A stretch of 64,000 bases of DNA from Thiothrix winogradskyi (GCF_021650935.1 NZ_CP091244.1:124001-188000); one strand, 5' to 3'. Shown: positions 1-8,804, counted from the first letter of the stretch. Translations and numbers: made by a program. Notes: generated by a model from the sequence alone, not told the origin.

Positions 1-1
1 C

Positions 2-634
2 CGCCGACCGGGGCCACCGCTAAAATGGCAACATTTCGTCTATTCCTTGCAAGAACAGGGCTACTCCATCCACGTAGGTGGGCGTTCCGCGCTGGATTTG
101 CAAGGTTTTGCCCACTATCTGCCGTTGGGTGGCATCCAGACCATCGACCTCTACGGCATCAGTAAATTACCCACTTGGTTGCAGGAAGCGCAAACCATGC
201 CGCAGTTTAAGGCGTGCGGAATGGCTGCGTTTAACCCAATGCCACCACAAGCCCTGACAACCCAGCCATTCGGGCATTGGGATTGGTTATTGCCTTTCGC
301 CACGCCCGAACTCGCCTTGTTTGAATTACTCGCCCAAGTCAGGGATGAGGCAGACTTTTCCTTGCTGGATAAATATGTCGAGTCCTCCCCAACCTTGCGC
401 CCTGAATTATGCAATGCCCTACTGCAAACCTGTGGGAGCATCAAAGCCAAACGCCTGTTTTTATGGTTTGCTGCCCGCCATCAGCACCCGTGGTTGAGCC
501 ATTTGGAAACCGTCGGCGTAAACCTTGGCAGCGGCAAGCGCATGATGATTGCCGGGGGCGTGTTGGATAAAACCTATCAAATAACCGTACCCCGCCGCAT
601 GATGGAGGAACAAGATGCACCCGATTTTTTCTGA
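2..634 (+). CDS. AbiEi-family antitoxin of a type IV toxin-antitoxin system (5' end missing)
   Basis: The reading frame is open from base 2, so the N-terminus (the winged-helix part in this family) lies outside the window. A TTG at 47 is only an internal codon. The visible 210 residues match the C-terminal region of AbiEi antitoxins, which repress their own operon and counteract the AbiEii nucleotidyltransferase. The conserved feel comes from the GGRSALDLQGFAHYL and LFLWFAARH stretches. The stop at 632-634 lies inside the next gene, so the two reading frames overlap by 20 bases with a GGAGGAA ribosome site, as expected for a co-translated antitoxin-toxin pair. Family call is by recollection of the sequence pattern plus the neighbour; no domain search was run. 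Confidence 0.8.
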   Translation, partial: RRPGPPLKWQHFVYSLQEQGYSIHVGGRSALDLQGFAHYLPLGGIQTIDLYGISKLPTWLQEAQTMPQFKACGMAAFNPMPPQALTTQPFGHWDWLLPFATPELALFELLAQVRDEADFSLLDKYVESSPTLRPELCNALLQTCGSIKAKRLFLWFAARHQHPWLSHLETVGVNLGSGKRMMIAGGVLDKTYQITVPRRMMEEQDAPDFF

Positions 635-1529
635 ACAAGTCAGGTTATTGGTCGCAACCATCCCGTATGTGGCGCAAGAAACCTGCTTTGCCCTGAAAGG
701 TGGCACAGCGATTAACCTGTTCCTGCGCAACTTGCCACGCTTGTCCGTTGATCTTGATTTGGTGTATTTGCCAATAGAAGAGCGCGAAACCAGCCTGAGC
801 CATTTGGATGCGGCGATGCGGCGTATTGCTACCCGCATTCGCCAATCACAGGCAGGCACGACGGTGGCGGAAACCTTGCTACCCAAAACGGATAAGTGCA
901 TCCGGCTTCAGGTGATGCGCAACAATACCTCCATCAAGATTGAAGTGTCACCCGTGATGCGCGGAACGTTGAACCCGATTAGTGAAACCGTTTTAGCGGC
1001 TGATGCACAGGCTGAGTTTGGGTTTGCCCGCATGAATTTGCTGCATTTCACGGATATTTACGCCGGAAAACTCTGCGCCGCTCTCGACCGCCAACACCCC
1101 CGCGACCTGTTCGACGTACATTTCTTACTGGCAAACGAAGGCATCACCTCTGCGCTGAAAGACACCTTCCTCATCTACCTGATTAGTTCCAACCGCCCAA
1201 TGGCGGAACTGCTTGCCCCCAATCGGCTCGACATCAAGGCAGTGTACGCCACCGAATTTGTCGGCATGACCAACACCCCCGTTGCGCTGGAGCAACTGCT
1301 GGCAGCACGTGAACAGATGATTGCCACCTTGCATAACTTACTCACGGATCAGGATCGTGAATTCCTACTGTCCGTCAAACGCGGCAAACCGGACTGGGGT
1401 TTATGTGCGTTGCCGAATGCAGCAAACCTGCCCGCCGTGCGCTGGAAACTGCACAATCTGACAGCAATGAAACCCGCCCAACATAAGCAAGCTCTCGCCA
1501 AATTGGAACGAGCATTAGCAGCACCCTAA
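615..1529 (+). CDS. AbiEii/AbiGii-type nucleotidyltransferase toxin
   Basis: 304-residue protein with the signature of the DUF1814 nucleotidyltransferase fold: a GGTAIN motif near residue 30 and a DLDLVY acidic pair near residue 45, the expected metal-binding aspartates. AbiEii toxins are thought to modify RNA targets with a nucleotide and stop growth, often causing abortive phage infection. The ATG at 615 overlaps the end of the antitoxin gene and has GGAGGAA just upstream. A later DLFDVHFLL stretch near residue 165 is also typical of the family. Together the two genes form a complete AbiE operon apart from the missing antitoxin start. Whether it protects against phage here is inference. Confidence 0.88.
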   Translation: MHPIFSEQVRLLVATIPYVAQETCFALKGGTAINLFLRNLPRLSVDLDLVYLPIEERETSLSHLDAAMRRIATRIRQSQAGTTVAETLLPKTDKCIRLQVMRNNTSIKIEVSPVMRGTLNPISETVLAADAQAEFGFARMNLLHFTDIYAGKLCAALDRQHPRDLFDVHFLLANEGITSALKDTFLIYLISSNRPMAELLAPNRLDIKAVYATEFVGMTNTPVALEQLLAAREQMIATLHNLLTDQDREFLLSVKRGKPDWGLCALPNAANLPAVRWKLHNLTAMKPAQHKQALAKLERALAAP

Positions 1530-1560
1530 ATTCTCTCATCCCCTTGAAAAGATGCCCATA

Positions 1561-1596
1561 TTCATCAATACTCCCCAATATCCCCATTTTGATGAA
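1561..1596. promoter_or_regulatory. Inverted repeat upstream of the hipB-like gene
   Basis: Perfect 8-base arms TTCATCAA (1561-1568) and TTGATGAA (1589-1596) flank a 20-base spacer in front of the HTH gene. HipB-type antitoxins bind dyads in their own promoter, so this is a plausible autoregulatory operator. The right arm covers an ATG at 1592, which argues that translation begins at the later ATG at 1607. There is no direct evidence of binding. Confidence 0.35.
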
Positions 1597-1606
1597 CATA
1601 ACCATC

Positions 1607-1849
1607 ATGCTAACCACCATCGGTGAAACCATCCGCGCTACCCGCAAAGCACGCGGCTGGAGCCAGCAACAACTGGCAGACCTCTGCCATCTCGACCGCA
1701 CCACCATCGGCGCACTCGAACGCAACGATTTCAACGACCTCGGCATCCGCAAAGTCGAGTGCGTATTAATGGTGCTGGGCAAAACCCTCACCACCAAAGA
1801 TGTCGGCTTACCCACGCTTGACGATTTAAAGGCACAACAACATGGCTGA
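1607..1849 (+). CDS. hipB: HipB-like XRE-family antitoxin/regulator
   Basis: Small helix-turn-helix protein of about 80 residues. The stretch GETIRATRKARGWSQQQLADLC followed by DRTTIGALERN is a classic XRE/Cro HTH. I prefer ATG 1607 because an upstream inverted repeat covers the ATG at 1592; starts at 1544 or 1592 cannot be excluded. The reading frame ends at 1849, eight bases into the HipA-like gene that follows. In HipBA modules the B protein binds the operon promoter and neutralises the HipA kinase, and the pairing here fits that. Confidence 0.82.
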   Translation: MLTTIGETIRATRKARGWSQQQLADLCHLDRTTIGALERNDFNDLGIRKVECVLMVLGKTLTTKDVGLPTLDDLKAQQHG

Positions 1850-3050
1850 AGTCGACGTTTACACCGGACACGATTCGCAACCAGCCATCGCAGGACGACT
1901 GAGTGCCAGCCAACACCACCACGTTTTCAGCTACCGCCACGATGCCCGCGAAGCCCTATCGCTGACCATGCCACTACGCCACGAAAGCTACAGCTACGCG
2001 CAATTGCACCCCATTTTCCAGATGAACCTGCCCGAAGGCGCATTGCGCGAAGCCTTGGAGCGTATGACCGCCAAGCAATACGGCAGCGACGACCTGACCC
2101 TGCTCACCATTCTCGGCACGCATCAAATCGGGCGCATGGCTTACGCACTCGCCGACCAGCCCTTGCACCATCCCACTGACCAGCCCTTAACCCTGCAAGC
2201 CTTGCTGAACAACCCCGATGCCAACCTGTTCAGTGAATTATTGCAACGTTACGCCCAACAATCCGGCGTTGCTGGGGTACAACCCAAAGTCTTGCTCGAC
2301 CTGCAAGGGCATCTCACCTTGCCGCTGGAACACTACATCGTCAAAAGCTGGGGGGCGGATTACCCGCATCTGGGCTGCAACGAATACCTGTGCATGAGCA
2401 TTGCCAAAGATGCTGGCTTGACCGTGCCGGTGTGTTACCTCAGCGACAACGCCAAGCTGCTGATCAGTCAGCGTTTCGACATTGACAGCCACGGCGAAGC
2501 CTTGGGCTTTGAAGATTTTTGCGTGCTGCAAGCCAAAAGCACCAAGCAAAAATACGACAGTTCGCTGGAAAGTTGCGCCAATACCATCCGCCAATTCGTT
2601 TCCGCCGCACACCAAGCGCAAGCCTTGCATGACCTGTACAAACTCACCTATCTCAATGTCAGGATCAGAAATGGTGATGCGCATCTGAAAAACCTTGGAA
2701 TACTTTATTCACGGCTGCAAGACTTTCGTGTGGGTGAAATACCCGCGATGACGCGCACTCTCGCGCCGGTATTTGATCTGGTTAGCACCGTTCCGTATTT
2801 GCCGCACGACACGATGGCATTGACCCTGACCGGCTCGAAACGCTGGCCTAAACGCAAAGTGTTGCACACGTTTGCCCGCCACCATTGCCTGCTTGATACG
2901 CAACAAATTGAGGCGAGTGAGGCAGCCGTGGAACAGGCGATTCAGCAAAACTTGCCGTTGTTGGAGCGTTTTCAGCAGCAATATGCGGGGTTTGCACCGA
3001 TTGCAGAACGCTTGTATGCGTTGCTGATTACGCCCCCCACAACACACTAA
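1842..3050 (+). CDS. hipA: HipA-like serine/threonine kinase toxin
   Basis: 402 residues, close to the usual 400-440 for HipA. The N-terminal domain is followed by the GVQPKV nucleotide-binding loop near residue 145, an HYIVKSW strand with the likely ATP-contacting lysine, and the catalytic segment IRNGDAHLKN near residue 270, whose NxDxHxKN pattern is diagnostic. A DLVST motif follows. HipA kinases phosphorylate targets such as glutamyl-tRNA synthetase and induce dormancy; the substrate here is unknown. It starts inside hipB, so it is translationally coupled. The last 23 bases overlap the end of the convergent ATPase gene on the other strand. Confidence 0.88.
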   Translation: MAEVDVYTGHDSQPAIAGRLSASQHHHVFSYRHDAREALSLTMPLRHESYSYAQLHPIFQMNLPEGALREALERMTAKQYGSDDLTLLTILGTHQIGRMAYALADQPLHHPTDQPLTLQALLNNPDANLFSELLQRYAQQSGVAGVQPKVLLDLQGHLTLPLEHYIVKSWGADYPHLGCNEYLCMSIAKDAGLTVPVCYLSDNAKLLISQRFDIDSHGEALGFEDFCVLQAKSTKQKYDSSLESCANTIRQFVSAAHQAQALHDLYKLTYLNVRIRNGDAHLKNLGILYSRLQDFRVGEIPAMTRTLAPVFDLVSTVPYLPHDTMALTLTGSKRWPKRKVLHTFARHHCLLDTQQIEASEAAVEQAIQQNLPLLERFQQQYAGFAPIAERLYALLITPPTTH

Positions 3051-4287
3051 TCGGCACTGCCCACATCCCCGCCCCAAACGGCACAACATGCTCCCCCGTA
3101 TACACCACCACCCCAACAAACCGCTTACTTTTCGCCATATGGTCACGAAACCAATACAAGTGTTTGAAACTGTCCTTGCTGACGGCTGACCCCGCCTTAA
3201 CCTCAATACCCAACAAATCGCCGTCTTCGTTTTCGACAATGAAATCGACCTCGCGCTGTTCGCGGTCGCGGTAATGGTAAAGCTGATAGTCTTCTTCTTG
3301 CGCATCCCGTTGTGCTGCCAGTTGGGTGAAAACAAACGTTTCAAGCAGCTTGCCGTTTTTCTCACCATCCAACCGCACCTTATCGAAACGCCAGCGTAAT
3401 ACCGCCGCCATCAAGCCCGTATCAGTCATGAACAGTTTGTCTTGCTTGCTAACCCGCTCGTAATCTGCTTTTGTCCACGGGCGCACCCGTTCCACCAAAT
3501 ACAGGGCTTCCAGCGCATTGATGTACGTTTGGATAGTGGCGCGAGCCAGTTCTAACCCCGTGCCAATGCCCGCAATATCCATGAATTTGCTCGACCATGC
3601 TGCCAAGACTTCTACCAGCAATACCATACTGTCACGCCGCCGGATATTGATAATGTCCTGCAAATCACGGTCTAGCAAAGCATCAAGGTAATCGTTCAGC
3701 CAGCGCCGCGCTTCGCGCTCCTCCGATTGGCGCACCACCTCCGGGTAGCCACCACGCAATGCCAGCAGGATATAGCGATCTTTCAGCGAATATTCCCCAG
3801 TTGCCTGCAAGCTGCTATCGGGCAGAAAGGTTTCTGCAAAAGCGTTAGGCAGAAAATGCGCTGGCACACCTTTGATTTCACCCTGCGCCAGCGGACGTAA
3901 GCGGATTTTGCGTATCCGCCCCGCCAGTGATTCAGAAACACCGGGTAATGCTTGGATATTGGCAGAGCCAGTCAGCAGGAAGCGCCCCGGCAATTGCTGA
4001 ACATCCACATCCTGCTTAATGGCTGGCAATAGCACGGGGGCTTTTTGCACCTCGTCAATAATCATCAGATTATCGCCGTGCCGGACAAAACCGTGCGGGT
4101 CGCTTAGCGCGGCTGCCAGCAACGTGGTGTCGTCCAGAGTGCGGTAAACCGTTGCATCGGTAGCAATCGCTCGGGCAAGCGTGGTTTTCCCACATTGGCG
4201 CGAGCCAGCTAATACCAGCACACGGCGGGATTGCAGCGCTTTACTGATGATGTGTTGTTGCCAGCGGGAATATTGAAACTGGGGCAT
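3028..4287 (-). CDS. AAA ATPase with DUF4143 domain
   Basis: 419-residue ATPase of the AAA_14 plus DUF4143 type. The Walker A loop GSRQCGKT is at residues 28-35, the Walker B strand LMIIDEVQ is near residue 74, and a sensor-like LLTGSAN is near 105. The C-terminal half carries the REQREVDFIVE and GIEVKAG elements, which resemble the PD-(D/E)XK-like segment seen in this family. The biological role of the family is poorly known; members are scattered in accessory regions and proposed to belong to defence or addiction modules. The gene is convergent with hipA and overlaps its 3' end. Its promoter region contains three regularly spaced direct repeats that may be an operator. Confidence 0.85.
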   Translation of the reverse strand: MPQFQYSRWQQHIISKALQSRRVLVLAGSRQCGKTTLARAIATDATVYRTLDDTTLLAAALSDPHGFVRHGDNLMIIDEVQKAPVLLPAIKQDVDVQQLPGRFLLTGSANIQALPGVSESLAGRIRKIRLRPLAQGEIKGVPAHFLPNAFAETFLPDSSLQATGEYSLKDRYILLALRGGYPEVVRQSEEREARRWLNDYLDALLDRDLQDIINIRRRDSMVLLVEVLAAWSSKFMDIAGIGTGLELARATIQTYINALEALYLVERVRPWTKADYERVSKQDKLFMTDTGLMAAVLRWRFDKVRLDGEKNGKLLETFVFTQLAAQRDAQEEDYQLYHYRDREQREVDFIVENEDGDLLGIEVKAGSAVSKDSFKHLYWFRDHMAKSKRFVGVVVYTGEHVVPFGAGMWAVPISVLWGA

Positions 4288-4330
4288 TAGTGAGTATCCT
4301 GAGTCTTTTAGCCTTTATACCATAGATCAC

Positions 4331-4386
4331 CCGCGATTTTGACAATAAAAGTTCCGCGATTTGCAAAGTAGTTAATCCGCGATTTT
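4331..4386. repeat. Three CCGCGATTT direct repeats at exact 23-bp spacing
   Basis: CCGCGATTTT begins at 4331, CCGCGATTTG at 4354 and CCGCGATTTT at 4377. The starts are exactly 23 bp apart, about two helical turns, so bound proteins would sit on one face of the DNA. The spacers are AT-rich and not conserved. The array lies between the divergently arranged DUF4143 ATPase (start 4287) and the hemerythrin-like gene (start 4481). An operator controlling the ATPase is the simplest reading; an iteron-type site is an alternative. Confidence 0.75.
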
Positions 4387-4480
4387 AACATTAGCGCAAT
4401 CGGCAAATTAAGGATAATTGAAATTCCCATCCCGCTACATCACTCTTTGCGTCCATCGCTTTATCAGGAACAACCTCACC

Positions 4481-4915
4481 ATGCACATTGCTGACAACGC
4501 TTTCATGCCACAGGAAATCCCCGCCATGACCCAACTCCACGAAGAAGAGCGGGTCATGCTCAACGCCCTCTACCCCTTACTAGCGCAAGCAACGCCGGAT
4601 ATTGCCAGCATCGACGCACACCTCGACGCGCTGCTCCAGCACACCACCGTGCATTTCGAGCAAGAAAACCGCAATATGCTGATCATCGAATTCCGCCCTT
4701 ACCCGGTACACAAAGATGAACACGACCTCGCCCTCAGCGCCATGACCAGCGCGTTCGATCACTGGAAAGCCAGCCGCGACCTGCCCGTCTTGCGCCATTA
4801 TCTCGAAACCGAATTACCCGCTTGGTTGCAACAACACATTGCCACGATGGACATGATCACCGCGCGTTTCCTGAAAATGCATCAGGACAAAGGCGGCGTG
4901 CTTGCATTCGCCTGA
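4481..4915 (+). CDS. Hemerythrin-like metal-binding protein
   Basis: About 144 residues with the spaced histidine and carboxylate pattern of bacterial hemerythrins: an early LHEEE, then HTTVHFEQEN, HKDEH, and finally WLQQHIATMD. These supply the five histidines, one glutamate and one aspartate of a di-iron site on a four-helix bundle. Such proteins bind O2 or sense oxygen or NO; the function here is not known. ATG 4481 was chosen because the extension to 4418 lacks family similarity. The 3' end overlaps the possible TTG start of the next gene, suggesting co-transcription. Confidence 0.75.
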   Translation: MHIADNAFMPQEIPAMTQLHEEERVMLNALYPLLAQATPDIASIDAHLDALLQHTTVHFEQENRNMLIIEFRPYPVHKDEHDLALSAMTSAFDHWKASRDLPVLRHYLETELPAWLQQHIATMDMITARFLKMHQDKGGVLAFA

Positions 4916-5459
4916 GTCACCCACCGTGCTAAGCCTGCATTGCCACCCCAGCACCCCCTGCCCTGCCGTCGATGCCTTGCAGGTGCAAGTAACACCCAGC
5001 GCAAGCGGCTTGCACCTGCGTTACACCCTCAGCGGCACCCTCGCCGCACTCAATATTCCCCGCCCGCAAGCCCCGACCGCCACCGATGGCTTGTGGGAAC
5101 ACACCTGCTTTGAAACATTCATCCGCGTGTTAGGTGAAAACCATTATCATGAGTTCAACTTTTCGCCTTCGAGCCAATGGGCAGCGTATGCATTCAGTGC
5201 TTATCGGGAACGACTGGCATGGCAAGCGCAACAGCCGCCTGTGATAAGTACCGCAATACGTGGCAATGAATTCGTGTTGGAAGCCTTGCTTGCCAGCGCT
5301 GATTTACCCGACAATTGCACCCAACAGCCTTGGCAATTGGGGATCACGGCGGTGCTAGAAACCACCAGTGGCGAAAAGTCCTACTGGGCATTGCAACATC
5401 CCGCCACGCGCCCGGACTTCCACCATAACGGCAGTTTTGCATTTACGCTGTTGCCCTGA
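4902..5459 (+). CDS. DOMON-like domain protein, function unknown
   Basis: 185 residues if the TTG at 4902 is used; a GTG at 4926 in the same frame is an equally possible start. The core GLWEHTCFETFIRV, EFNFSPSSQWAAYAFSAYRE, SYWALQHPATRPDFHH matches a group of bacterial proteins annotated as DOMON-like, which adopt a beta-sandwich and may bind a ligand such as heme or sugar. No signal peptide is visible, so it is probably cytoplasmic. It overlaps the hemerythrin-like gene by 14 bases, so the two are probably one transcript. I infer no specific function. Confidence 0.6.
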   Translation: MHSPESPTVLSLHCHPSTPCPAVDALQVQVTPSASGLHLRYTLSGTLAALNIPRPQAPTATDGLWEHTCFETFIRVLGENHYHEFNFSPSSQWAAYAFSAYRERLAWQAQQPPVISTAIRGNEFVLEALLASADLPDNCTQQPWQLGITAVLETTSGEKSYWALQHPATRPDFHHNGSFAFTLLP

Positions 5460-5501
5460 TATATACTGGTAACACATCACTCGCAGGAATCCGCGCACAT
5501 T

Positions 5502-6668
5502 ATGGACATCGCCACTCTACAAGCCATCGTCGATCGAGGTGAAGATGGTCAACACCAATTCAAATCTGATGTCAGCAACATCAATGCATTAGCGGCTGAA
5601 ATCGTAGCATTCAGTAATAGCGTTGGCGGAATAATTCTAATCGGTATCAACGATGACGGCTCATTCACTGGCTTAAATCGCGAAGACATGGGGCGTTTAA
5701 ATCAATTAGTCTCCAATGCCGCTTCTCAATCTGTACGACCTCCGGTAAACCCACAAACTGAAAATATTGCCACACCGAACGGTTTAGTCATGGCAGTGCA
5801 AATTCCACAGGGAATCAGCAAACCCTATATGGATAACAATGGCTTAATTTGGGTTAAGAGTGGTGCAGACAAACGCAAAGTGACCGCTCGCGAAGAAATC
5901 CAACGCATGTATCAATCAGCAGGTTTATTGCATGGCGATGAAATTCCCGCCAAAGGTCTCACGGTCAATGACCTAGACAAAGACTATTTTGCCGGATTCC
6001 TGCAAAAACATTTCAACACTGACGTGAATACACTCGACGTCCCCTTGCCGACACTTTTGGAAAATATGAACTTGATGCGCGATGGCACATTGAATGTCGC
6101 TGGTGCATTGCTCTTCACACGTAACCCTAGTTTTTATTTACCAACATTTGTCCTCAAAGCAATTGCTTTTCCCGGCAACACTATTGATGTCAATACGTAT
6201 CTCGATAGCCAAGACATGAGTGGTAAGTTGTTAGATGTATTTCAGCAAACCCTCAGCTTTGTGATGCGCAACTTACACCATGTACAAGCTGGGCAAAATG
6301 TTAACTCGCTAGGAGAGCTGGAAATTCCACGTGTTGTCTTTGAAGAACTGATTACGAATGCATTAATTCACCGCGATTACTTTGTGTCAGCCACCATTCG
6401 CTTGTTCATATTTAAAGACCGCATTGAAATTATCAGCCCCGGACATTTACCCAATAATTTGACCATTACTAAAATCAAACTGGGTAACTCCAATATACGC
6501 AATCCCATTTTGGTTTCATTCGCCAGTCGCATCTTACCCTATCGCGGTTTAGGCAGTGGTATTGTTCGAGCCTTAAGTGCTTACCCGGATATTGAATTCG
6601 TTGATGACCGAGAAAACAACCTGTTCAAAGCCATTATTAAGCGCCCACCTTTTCCAGCTTTGCCATAA
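5502..6668 (+). CDS. AlbA_2 (Schlafen-type) domain ATP-binding regulator-like protein
   Basis: 388 residues. The N-terminal 110 residues fit the AlbA_2 domain (EDGQHQFKSD, AEIVAFSNSVGGIILIGINDDG). The C-terminal half fits an HATPase_c_4 region, including EELITNALIHRDY near residue 280 and a GLGSGI glycine loop near residue 350. Such proteins are often mislabelled RecG-like helicases but lack helicase motifs. They may act as transcriptional regulators or in defence; the exact role is unknown. Base composition is more AT-rich than the surrounding housekeeping genes, consistent with an accessory origin. An AGGAA sequence upstream supports the ATG at 5502. Confidence 0.72.
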   Translation: MDIATLQAIVDRGEDGQHQFKSDVSNINALAAEIVAFSNSVGGIILIGINDDGSFTGLNREDMGRLNQLVSNAASQSVRPPVNPQTENIATPNGLVMAVQIPQGISKPYMDNNGLIWVKSGADKRKVTAREEIQRMYQSAGLLHGDEIPAKGLTVNDLDKDYFAGFLQKHFNTDVNTLDVPLPTLLENMNLMRDGTLNVAGALLFTRNPSFYLPTFVLKAIAFPGNTIDVNTYLDSQDMSGKLLDVFQQTLSFVMRNLHHVQAGQNVNSLGELEIPRVVFEELITNALIHRDYFVSATIRLFIFKDRIEIISPGHLPNNLTITKIKLGNSNIRNPILVSFASRILPYRGLGSGIVRALSAYPDIEFVDDRENNLFKAIIKRPPFPALP

Positions 6669-6699
6669 CAACAATAACTTTTAAGGGACACCTAACATT

Positions 6700-7908
6700 A
6701 TGCAATTTGGTCTTGACCGCTTTCTAAACGATGCCAGCCTTCGCGCCCCCTTGCACGGCAAACGGGTTGCCCTGCTCGCACACCCTGCCTCCGTCACCGC
6801 CGACTTGACCCATTCGCTGGATGCACTCGCCGCGTTGCCGGACATTCACCTCACCGCCGCGTTCGGCCCGCAACACGGCATTAAAGGCGACAAACAAGAC
6901 AATATGATGGAATCGCCCGACTTCATCGACCCGCAACACGGCATTCCGATTTTCAGCCTGTACGGGGAAGTGCGCCGCCCTACTCCCGCGATGCTCGACA
7001 CCTTCGACGTATTGCTGGTGGATTTGCAGGACTTGGGTTGCCGCATTTACACCTTCATCACCACCCTGCGCTATGTGCTGGAAGCCTCCGAACAACACGG
7101 CAAAAGCGTGTGGGTACTCGACCGCCCCAACCCTGCCGGTCGCCCCGTGGAAGGCTTAACCTTGCGCACGGGCTGGGAAAGTTTCGTCGGCGCAGGCGCA
7201 ATGCCGATGCGTCACGGCTTAACGATGGGCGAACTGGGCTTATGGTTTATCCGCGAACTCAAGCTCACGCTCGAATACCGCGTAATCGGCATGGAAGGCT
7301 GGCAACCCAAGCAAGCACCCGGCTACGGCTGGCCACTGGGTGAGCGCGAATGGATCAACCCCAGCCCCAACGCCCCCAATCTGTCCATGGCACGTTGCTA
7401 CGCCGGAACAGTGATGCTGGAAGGCACCACCCTCTCGGAAGGGCGCGGCACGACCCGCCCGCTGGAACTGTTCGGCGCACCTGATATTGATGCACGAGCA
7501 GTTATCCACACCATGCAAACCCTTGCTCCTCACTGGCTGCACGGCTGCCGTTTGCGTGAATGTTGGTTTGAACCCACCTTCCACAAACACGCGGGCAAAT
7601 TGTGTGCGGGAGTACAAATCCACGTCGAAGCGCCGCATTATGACCACGCCGCGTTCCGCCCTTGGCGCGTGCAAGCGTTGGCGTTCAAAGCGATTCGCCA
7701 GTTGTACCCTGATTATCCGCTGTGGCGAGATTTCCCCTACGAATACGAATTCGGCAAACTGGCAATTGACGTGATCAACGGCTCCAGCTTGCTGCGCGAA
7801 TGGGTGGATGATCCGCAAGCCACCCCAGCGGATTTGGATGCGTTCACCCTGCCCGACGAACAAGCATGGGAAGCCACCCGTGAGCCATTTTTGCTGTACA
7901 CGGCTTAA
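6700..7908 (+). CDS. namZ: NamZ-like exo-beta-N-acetylmuramidase (DUF1343)
   Basis: 402 residues with the DUF1343 hallmarks: GKRVALLAHPASV near the start, FGPQHGIKGDKQDNM, the VDLQDLGCRIYTFITTL core, and WVLDRPNPAGR. NamZ enzymes (first shown in Bacillus) release N-acetylmuramic acid from the non-reducing end of peptidoglycan fragments. There is no clear signal peptide at this start, so action in the cytoplasm on recycled muropeptides is possible. The neighbour, a convergent lytic transglycosylase ending six bases downstream, also acts on peptidoglycan. An AGGGA element lies 12 bases before the ATG. Confidence 0.82.
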   Translation: MQFGLDRFLNDASLRAPLHGKRVALLAHPASVTADLTHSLDALAALPDIHLTAAFGPQHGIKGDKQDNMMESPDFIDPQHGIPIFSLYGEVRRPTPAMLDTFDVLLVDLQDLGCRIYTFITTLRYVLEASEQHGKSVWVLDRPNPAGRPVEGLTLRTGWESFVGAGAMPMRHGLTMGELGLWFIRELKLTLEYRVIGMEGWQPKQAPGYGWPLGEREWINPSPNAPNLSMARCYAGTVMLEGTTLSEGRGTTRPLELFGAPDIDARAVIHTMQTLAPHWLHGCRLRECWFEPTFHKHAGKLCAGVQIHVEAPHYDHAAFRPWRVQALAFKAIRQLYPDYPLWRDFPYEYEFGKLAIDVINGSSLLREWVDDPQATPADLDAFTLPDEQAWEATREPFLLYTA

Positions 7909-7913
7909 ACGGT

Positions 7914-8738
7914 TTAATGCGCATCTTTGAGCAGTTGCGCGATATTCCACAAACTCGGCACGTATTCCACCGCCGCTTTCAAGGATCTATCGCTCGGCTG
8001 CTTGAGGTGTTGCGCATAAAGTTCATGGTAAAAATTGGCAAAATTAGGCGCAATTCCCCGGCTTTCCATGTCCGCAATCAGACGTTTGACATTGCCCGAC
8101 CCCCAGTTATACGCGGTAAACGTCAATAACCACGCATCGCTTTCCGCAAACCCTGCCACATCCGCAAAATAGAAATGGTAACGGTGCAGATGCGCTTGTG
8201 CCGCTTGGGTGCTCAAGCTGGCATTTGAGCGTAACTTATTGATGCCCGTGGTTTTGATGGCATCGCTGACATAATCCAGCGTCTGAATTTCTTTCAAGAC
8301 TTCCGGGGTCATTTGCCAATAACCGTAATCGGCGGATTTTTTACCTTTTTTGCCATGCCACTGCGATTCCAAATACGCAATCAACAAAATGCTATCCGGC
8401 ATTCCTTGTAAATCGACGTTTTTCACAAACGGATACGAGCGGACAAAGGCATCCAGATAAGCATTGTCACCCTGCTTGTCACGCCACTGAATTTTATTGC
8501 GCACCTGTTCGGTCACTTGCAAGAAGGTGGTTTTGCCCTCGCCGTGCAGCGCATTGCTCAGAAAAAACGCGAACAAATCGTAATGTTTATGCGCTAACTG
8601 GGCGCTGGAGGCTTTCGCGGGTACTTGGTAGGCAACTTTGTGCCACGCGGGGGGTTCTGCCTGTGAGGTGGCACTGAGTGAAACGGTCGCGAATAACAAC
8701 AAAGCAATAACGGCGGATTTTGACAGCAACATAAGCAA
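7914..8738 (-). CDS. Secreted lytic transglycosylase (SLT fold)
   Basis: 274 residues with an N-terminal signal peptide (hydrophobic KSAVIALLLFATVSLSAT, likely cleaved near residue 27). The SLT motif IAYLESQW supplies the expected catalytic Glu124, followed by SADYGYWQM and FTAYNWGSGNVKR, the typical GxWQ and AYNxG elements. Lytic transglycosylases cleave the MurNAc-GlcNAc bond and form 1,6-anhydroMurNAc in the periplasm. It resembles the catalytic part of MltD but has no LysM domains. It is convergent with the NamZ-like gene, with a six-base gap. Confidence 0.82.
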   Translation of the reverse strand: MLMLLSKSAVIALLLFATVSLSATSQAEPPAWHKVAYQVPAKASSAQLAHKHYDLFAFFLSNALHGEGKTTFLQVTEQVRNKIQWRDKQGDNAYLDAFVRSYPFVKNVDLQGMPDSILLIAYLESQWHGKKGKKSADYGYWQMTPEVLKEIQTLDYVSDAIKTTGINKLRSNASLSTQAAQAHLHRYHFYFADVAGFAESDAWLLTFTAYNWGSGNVKRLIADMESRGIAPNFANFYHELYAQHLKQPSDRSLKAAVEYVPSLWNIAQLLKDAH

Positions 8739-8804
8739 TCTATTTTGCAGAAGAATGAGCCTATTTTAGCGAGGCTCACTCCATCTGCATGGATTATTTT
8801 TGGC

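Noticed and set aside
5502..6668. RecG-type helicase
   Set aside because: No helicase Walker motifs or DEAD-like box; only AlbA_2 and histidine-kinase-like ATP-binding features are visible.
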